Shown: positions 5,001 through 6,258 of the stretch, piece after piece
Numbering within the stretch: position 1 is the first letter of the stretch
Layout: the number at the start of each line of letters is the position of its first letter
Origin: Mesorhizobium sp.
Lineage (GTDB): Bacteria; Pseudomonadota; Alphaproteobacteria; Rhizobiales; Rhizobiaceae
Direction: 5' to 3'
DNA: 6,258 nt
Assembly (NCBI GenBank): GCA_030698645.1
Contig: JAUYMV010000573.1
Location: 1 to 6,258 of the forward strand
The notes under the pieces: generated by a model
What the model was told of the DNA's origin: nothing
The model's database searches: none
The model's input: the letters and a program-made list of their open reading frames with translations, nothing else
Translations under genes and position numbers: made by a program

Positions 5001-6235
5001 TTTCCGGCGGCCCGGCGCAAGCCCTTCTTCTCGAACAGCGCGCGCAGGCACTCGCCGATCTGCACCCTGGCCACCTCGGCGCCGATGCACAGATGGATGC
5101 CGTGGCCATAGACGAGATAGTCGCGCTGCGGCCGTCCCGGGAGGTAGTCGTTCGGCCGCTCCACCGCGGCGGGATCGAACATGGCCGACAGCGTCGCGGG
5201 CATCACGGTGGAGCCCTGCCGGACCAGACGTTCGCGGCGCGTGCCCTTGGCGATGTAGGCGTCGCGCGACGCATGGCGCCAGGGGCCGATCCAGATCGGC
5301 TTGAAGCGCATTGCCTCGAGAACCGCCTTGTCGAGCTTCTTGGTGTCGCGGGCCTCGATCGCGGCTTCGACCGCGGCCCGCGCCTCTTGTTTCGACAGGA
5401 TGACATCCAGGCAATTGCCGCCCGCCAGAAGATTGGTCGGCGCGAAGCCGGCGATCATGCCGAGCATGATCGAATGGATGTCCTTCAGCGATACCTTGTC
5501 CTGGTCCATCAGCGCGACCATGCGCGCCAGCGGGGTGTCCGGGCTGGTGCGGCCCTCGCGGACGGCCTCGATCGACCTGTCGACCGACTTGATCATCCGT
5601 TCGGCGGCCTGAACCGCCAGTTCGCGCGTCACCTGGCTTGCGAAAGGGTCCGAGAAGAACAGCGCGCTGAGCGCGATCGACCAGTCGGAGAACTCCACCT
5701 CGTCATCGAAGACCATTCCGAAATAGTCGCGGCAGATCCGGGTGGGTACGATCTTCAGCAGCCCGCCGACGGCATCGAAGCCGGGCGCCGCGCGCGCCAT
5801 GATGTCCCGGGAGTGTTTCGCCGCGATCGGCCTGACCAGCCGCTCGACCTCGTCCGGCGGAAAGGCGCTGAGCACCGACGACTTCATCTTCCGGTAGTCG
5901 GCGCCGTCCTGCATGCCGAGGATGAAGTTCGCGCCGCCGCCCATCTCGGTCATGTCGGGCCCGTAGGGGGTGGCGAATTCGTCGCCGCGCTCCAGCACGT
6001 CGCGGACGTCCTCGTTCCGGGTCACCAGAACGAACCTGCCGATCCGCAGGATCGGCCACCAGCGCCTGAGCGGCGTCAGCCACCAGCGTGGGTCCTCGAT
6101 GAACAGGCCCTTGACGTAGTCGCCGAAGCCGCCCTTCGACCGGGACCGTCCGAGGTCGAACGGCGGAAGCTCCGAAACCGGACGCTGTTTGGCACGGGCG
6201 TCCCGAATGCCGTCGAAATATTTTGTCGTGATCAT
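2000..6235 (-). CDS. Membrane-anchored cytochrome P450 - DyP-type peroxidase fusion protein
   Basis: One open frame of 1411 codons encodes two haem enzymes on a single chain. Residues 1-432 are a cytochrome P450 (ExxR E307/R310, Cys ligand C383). Residues 441-598 are a first accessory module, 654-714 a two-helix membrane hairpin, 747-895 a second module resembling the first, and 938-1411 a complete DyP-type peroxidase (GFADG 1109-1113, H1277, R1305). No signal or Tat peptide is present. Two membrane helices with RR-rich ends put both catalytic halves in the cytoplasm. The ATG at 6235 fits a P450 N terminus of normal length; the frame stays open to the window edge, but no upstream start or good ribosome site is visible. 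The promoter lies outside. No ferredoxin or reductase is encoded nearby, and the P450 lacks the usual I-helix acid-alcohol pair, so peroxide or hydroperoxide chemistry on a hydrophobic or lipid-like substrate is the most economical inference. Substrate unknown. Confidence 0.93.
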   Translation of the reverse strand: MITTKYFDGIRDARAKQRPVSELPPFDLGRSRSKGGFGDYVKGLFIEDPRWWLTPLRRWWPILRIGRFVLVTRNEDVRDVLERGDEFATPYGPDMTEMGGGANFILGMQDGADYRKMKSSVLSAFPPDEVERLVRPIAAKHSRDIMARAAPGFDAVGGLLKIVPTRICRDYFGMVFDDEVEFSDWSIALSALFFSDPFASQVTRELAVQAAERMIKSVDRSIEAVREGRTSPDTPLARMVALMDQDKVSLKDIHSIMLGMIAGFAPTNLLAGGNCLDVILSKQEARAAVEAAIEARDTKKLDKAVLEAMRFKPIWIGPWRHASRDAYIAKGTRRERLVRQGSTVMPATLSAMFDPAAVERPNDYLPGRPQRDYLVYGHGIHLCIGAEVARVQIGECLRALFEKKGLRRAAGKAGRMTRLGAFPETLCIDFERAPLCRVTPHALITVICPVKAGVSLASLKKKVEALGNPAVAAMRGALDAAGIVHFASLAVPETGKVDEATGQETGMLVLELSGDGATDEVIAAFAHHAEPILRPVFEEACALPPGAKLREFLARHNVDISPSFGSNAGLVFAGTPGHSIERIRAEAELAEIARRIVERPRPAGPGGAAAILAEVREHVEAGGKHPWAFQSAESLLERRSGSWWGAVMATLRAPAVMAGATLILLACWWITYALVFGYAPGFFRNLMVGATSLLLTLLGLLALVAALLGVSFLALRRLERSDPTNSTTIALDKLDAILEHEDRTAQNHLTAISVMKPGTLRRLALRLTFYLISISARHVFRPGFLATINSIHFARWVLLPGTDRLMFFSNYGGSWESYLEDFVAKASPGLTGVWSNTVGYPRTRWLFLDGARDGDRFKRWARRQQVPTLFWYSAYPELNTQRIRINSRIRRGICLATDSEARDWLSLFGSRPRPRLEGKADVAAGKPSLPAATEQLETGEIQSIFFSAFGALEFGQMIALAVPEGLPSHKRREWMEFLATQTSFGDPIPRVRAMTVGFGPDGLRRLGLDAGLNEDPLDRFPTAFRHGMGSPQRSRILDDVGDSRPEHWQWGSPDKPVDMVVLCYAANLRTLKAEIAKVKKKAAAAGIRSVAELPLQVRREGRRAIEHFGFADGVSQPVVRGTARAHAGVAPMQLVAAGEFLFGYRDEHGFYPVSPGVRASHDRGGLLPALRFRRGTDGTSTSLHDFGRNGSFLVVRQFEQHVEEFETYCAFAATKKSREHDDPAITPKWIAAKMMGRWQDGSSLVRNPEGRSGRPADNDFSFGAEDPQGHRCPFGAHVRRANPRDSLGDDHDVQIRIGKRHRILRVGRTYEQPAKRGGKPEKGLLFMCLNADIERQYEFMQQTWVSAPSFHGLVREKDPSIGSNEGDGRFSIPRWEGGIVLEDIPRFVTTRGGGYFFMPSLSALRFMISRL
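2003..3424 (-). other. DyP-type haem peroxidase domain (residues 938-1411)
   Basis: All diagnostic sites are present. The GxxDG motif is GFADG (1109-1113), in which D1112 is the catalytic acid. The proximal haem ligand H1277 lies in CPFGAHVRRANPRD (1272-1285). R1305 in RILRVGRTY is the distal Arg that helps cleave H2O2. The block GLLFMCLNADIERQYEFMQQ (1323-1342) and the ending RFVTTRGGGYFFMPSLSALR (1386-1405) are typical family landmarks. The length, about 470 residues, is normal, so the domain should bind haem and be active. DyP peroxidases usually oxidise bulky dyes, phenolics or lipids and are often secreted by Tat or packed in encapsulins; here the domain is fused and membrane-tethered in the cytoplasm. 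Confidence 0.92.
3551..3997 (-). repeat. Accessory module B (residues 747-895), DyP-associated
   Basis: Landmarks in order are IHFARWVLLP (791-800), LMFFSNYGGSWESYLEDF (805-822), VWSNTVGYPRT (833-843), FWYSAYPELN (870-879) and RINSRIRRGI (884-893). From memory, this conserved block occurs in other large bacterial proteins that end in a DyP-type peroxidase, so module B and the peroxidase probably form an old unit to which the P450 and module A were added. It resembles module A. No known catalytic residues are seen. Confidence 0.6.
4094..4276 (-). other. Two-helix membrane hairpin (residues 654-714)
   Basis: Residues about 654-678 and 686-714 are two long hydrophobic stretches separated by a short turn (GYAPGFFRN), with R652 before and RRLER (716-720) after. 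By the positive-inside rule both ends are cytoplasmic, so the hairpin tethers the protein to the inner membrane and keeps the P450 and the DyP domain on the same side. A weaker hydrophobic patch at 762-774 is more likely part of module B than a third helix. Confidence 0.8.
4442..4915 (-). repeat. Accessory module A (residues 441-598), divergent copy of module B
   Basis: This module follows the P450 directly. Three blocks match module B in the same order: LITVICPVKAG (443-453) with LTAISVMKPG (749-758), IVHFASLAVP (483-492) with IHFARWVLLP (791-800), and SIERIRAEAELAEIARRI (579-596) with TQRIRINSRIRRGI (880-893). The alternation of strands and helices suggests a ferredoxin-like or alpha/beta-barrel fold, as in DyP halves. 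No catalytic motif is seen, so a structural, dimerisation or substrate-channelling role is possible. Confidence 0.5.
4940..6235 (-). other. Cytochrome P450 domain (residues 1-432 of the fusion)
   Basis: The haem-binding loop is YGHGIHLCIG at residues 376-385, a Tyr-for-Phe variant of FGxGxHxCxG with C383 as axial ligand (codon 5087-5089). The K-helix ExxR is E307-A-M-R310, and RHASRD (320-325) matches the strand after it. Two standard features are changed. The I-helix reads AGFAPT (262-267), with Ala and Pro where an acid and Thr are expected. The C-helix reads DGADYRKMK (110-118), with Tyr114 and Lys118 in place of the HxxxR that usually contacts the haem propionate. The end of the domain (GLRRAAGKAGRM, then AFPETLCIDF) resembles the last strands of class-I-like bacterial P450s. 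The haem site is intact, so the domain is probably an active but non-canonical P450. Confidence 0.9.
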
Positions 6236-6258
6236 CCGTGCGCGAGCCCCAACCCCCA

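Noticed and set aside
1..6258. CRISPR arrays, tRNA or rRNA genes, insertion sequences, attachment sites
   Set aside because: I saw no spaced direct repeats, no tRNA-like cloverleaf and no transposase or terminal inverted repeats on reading both strands.

Overview
This is a GC-rich window with long codon-biased ORFs. The GC-rich third positions and the gene types suggest a proteobacterium, most likely an alphaproteobacterium of the rhizobial/Bradyrhizobium-like kind. That placement is inferred from composition and gene content only; there is no marker gene here.

Layout. (1) Bases 1-420 (+): the C-terminal end of a protein with a zinc-metallopeptidase signature (HELIH followed by EEVRTVG), resembling the M91/NleD-like effector family. 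Its start lies outside the window. (2) Bases 435-1088 (+): a small exported protein with a Sec signal peptide and two cysteines, 14 bases behind the peptidase and very probably in its operon. Its function is unknown; an immunity or partner role is a guess. (3) Bases 1102-1168: a strong perfect hairpin, then a classical Rho-independent terminator that ends this unit. (4) Bases 1280-1966 (+): a Crp/Fnr-family regulator with a nucleotide-binding fold and a winged HTH. (5) Bases 1964-2002: a two-part inverted repeat lying exactly between the stop codons of two convergent genes. (6) Bases 2000-6235 (-): one uninterrupted 1411-codon gene that fills two thirds of the window.

The large gene is the notable item. 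Its product starts with a complete cytochrome P450 (Cys ligand C383, ExxR E307/R310). A ferredoxin-like-looking module and a two-helix membrane hairpin follow. Next comes a second module that appears to be a duplicate of the first, and the protein ends with a complete DyP-type haem peroxidase (GFADG, proximal H1277, distal R1305). It therefore carries two predicted haem centres on one membrane-anchored chain, both predicted to face the cytoplasm. The P450 I-helix reads AGFAPT where AGxE/DTT is usual, so the O2-activating acid-alcohol pair is missing. This fits an enzyme that uses a peroxide or hydroperoxide instead of O2 plus a reductase, in keeping with a fused peroxidase and no redox partner visible here. 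The analogy is to fungal Ppo/linoleate-diol-synthase fusions, in which a haem dioxygenase and a P450 act in sequence on a fatty acid; no homology to those is claimed.

The Crp-type regulator converges on the fusion gene and does not share an operon with it, so a regulatory link is possible but not shown. The promoter of the fusion gene lies beyond the right edge.
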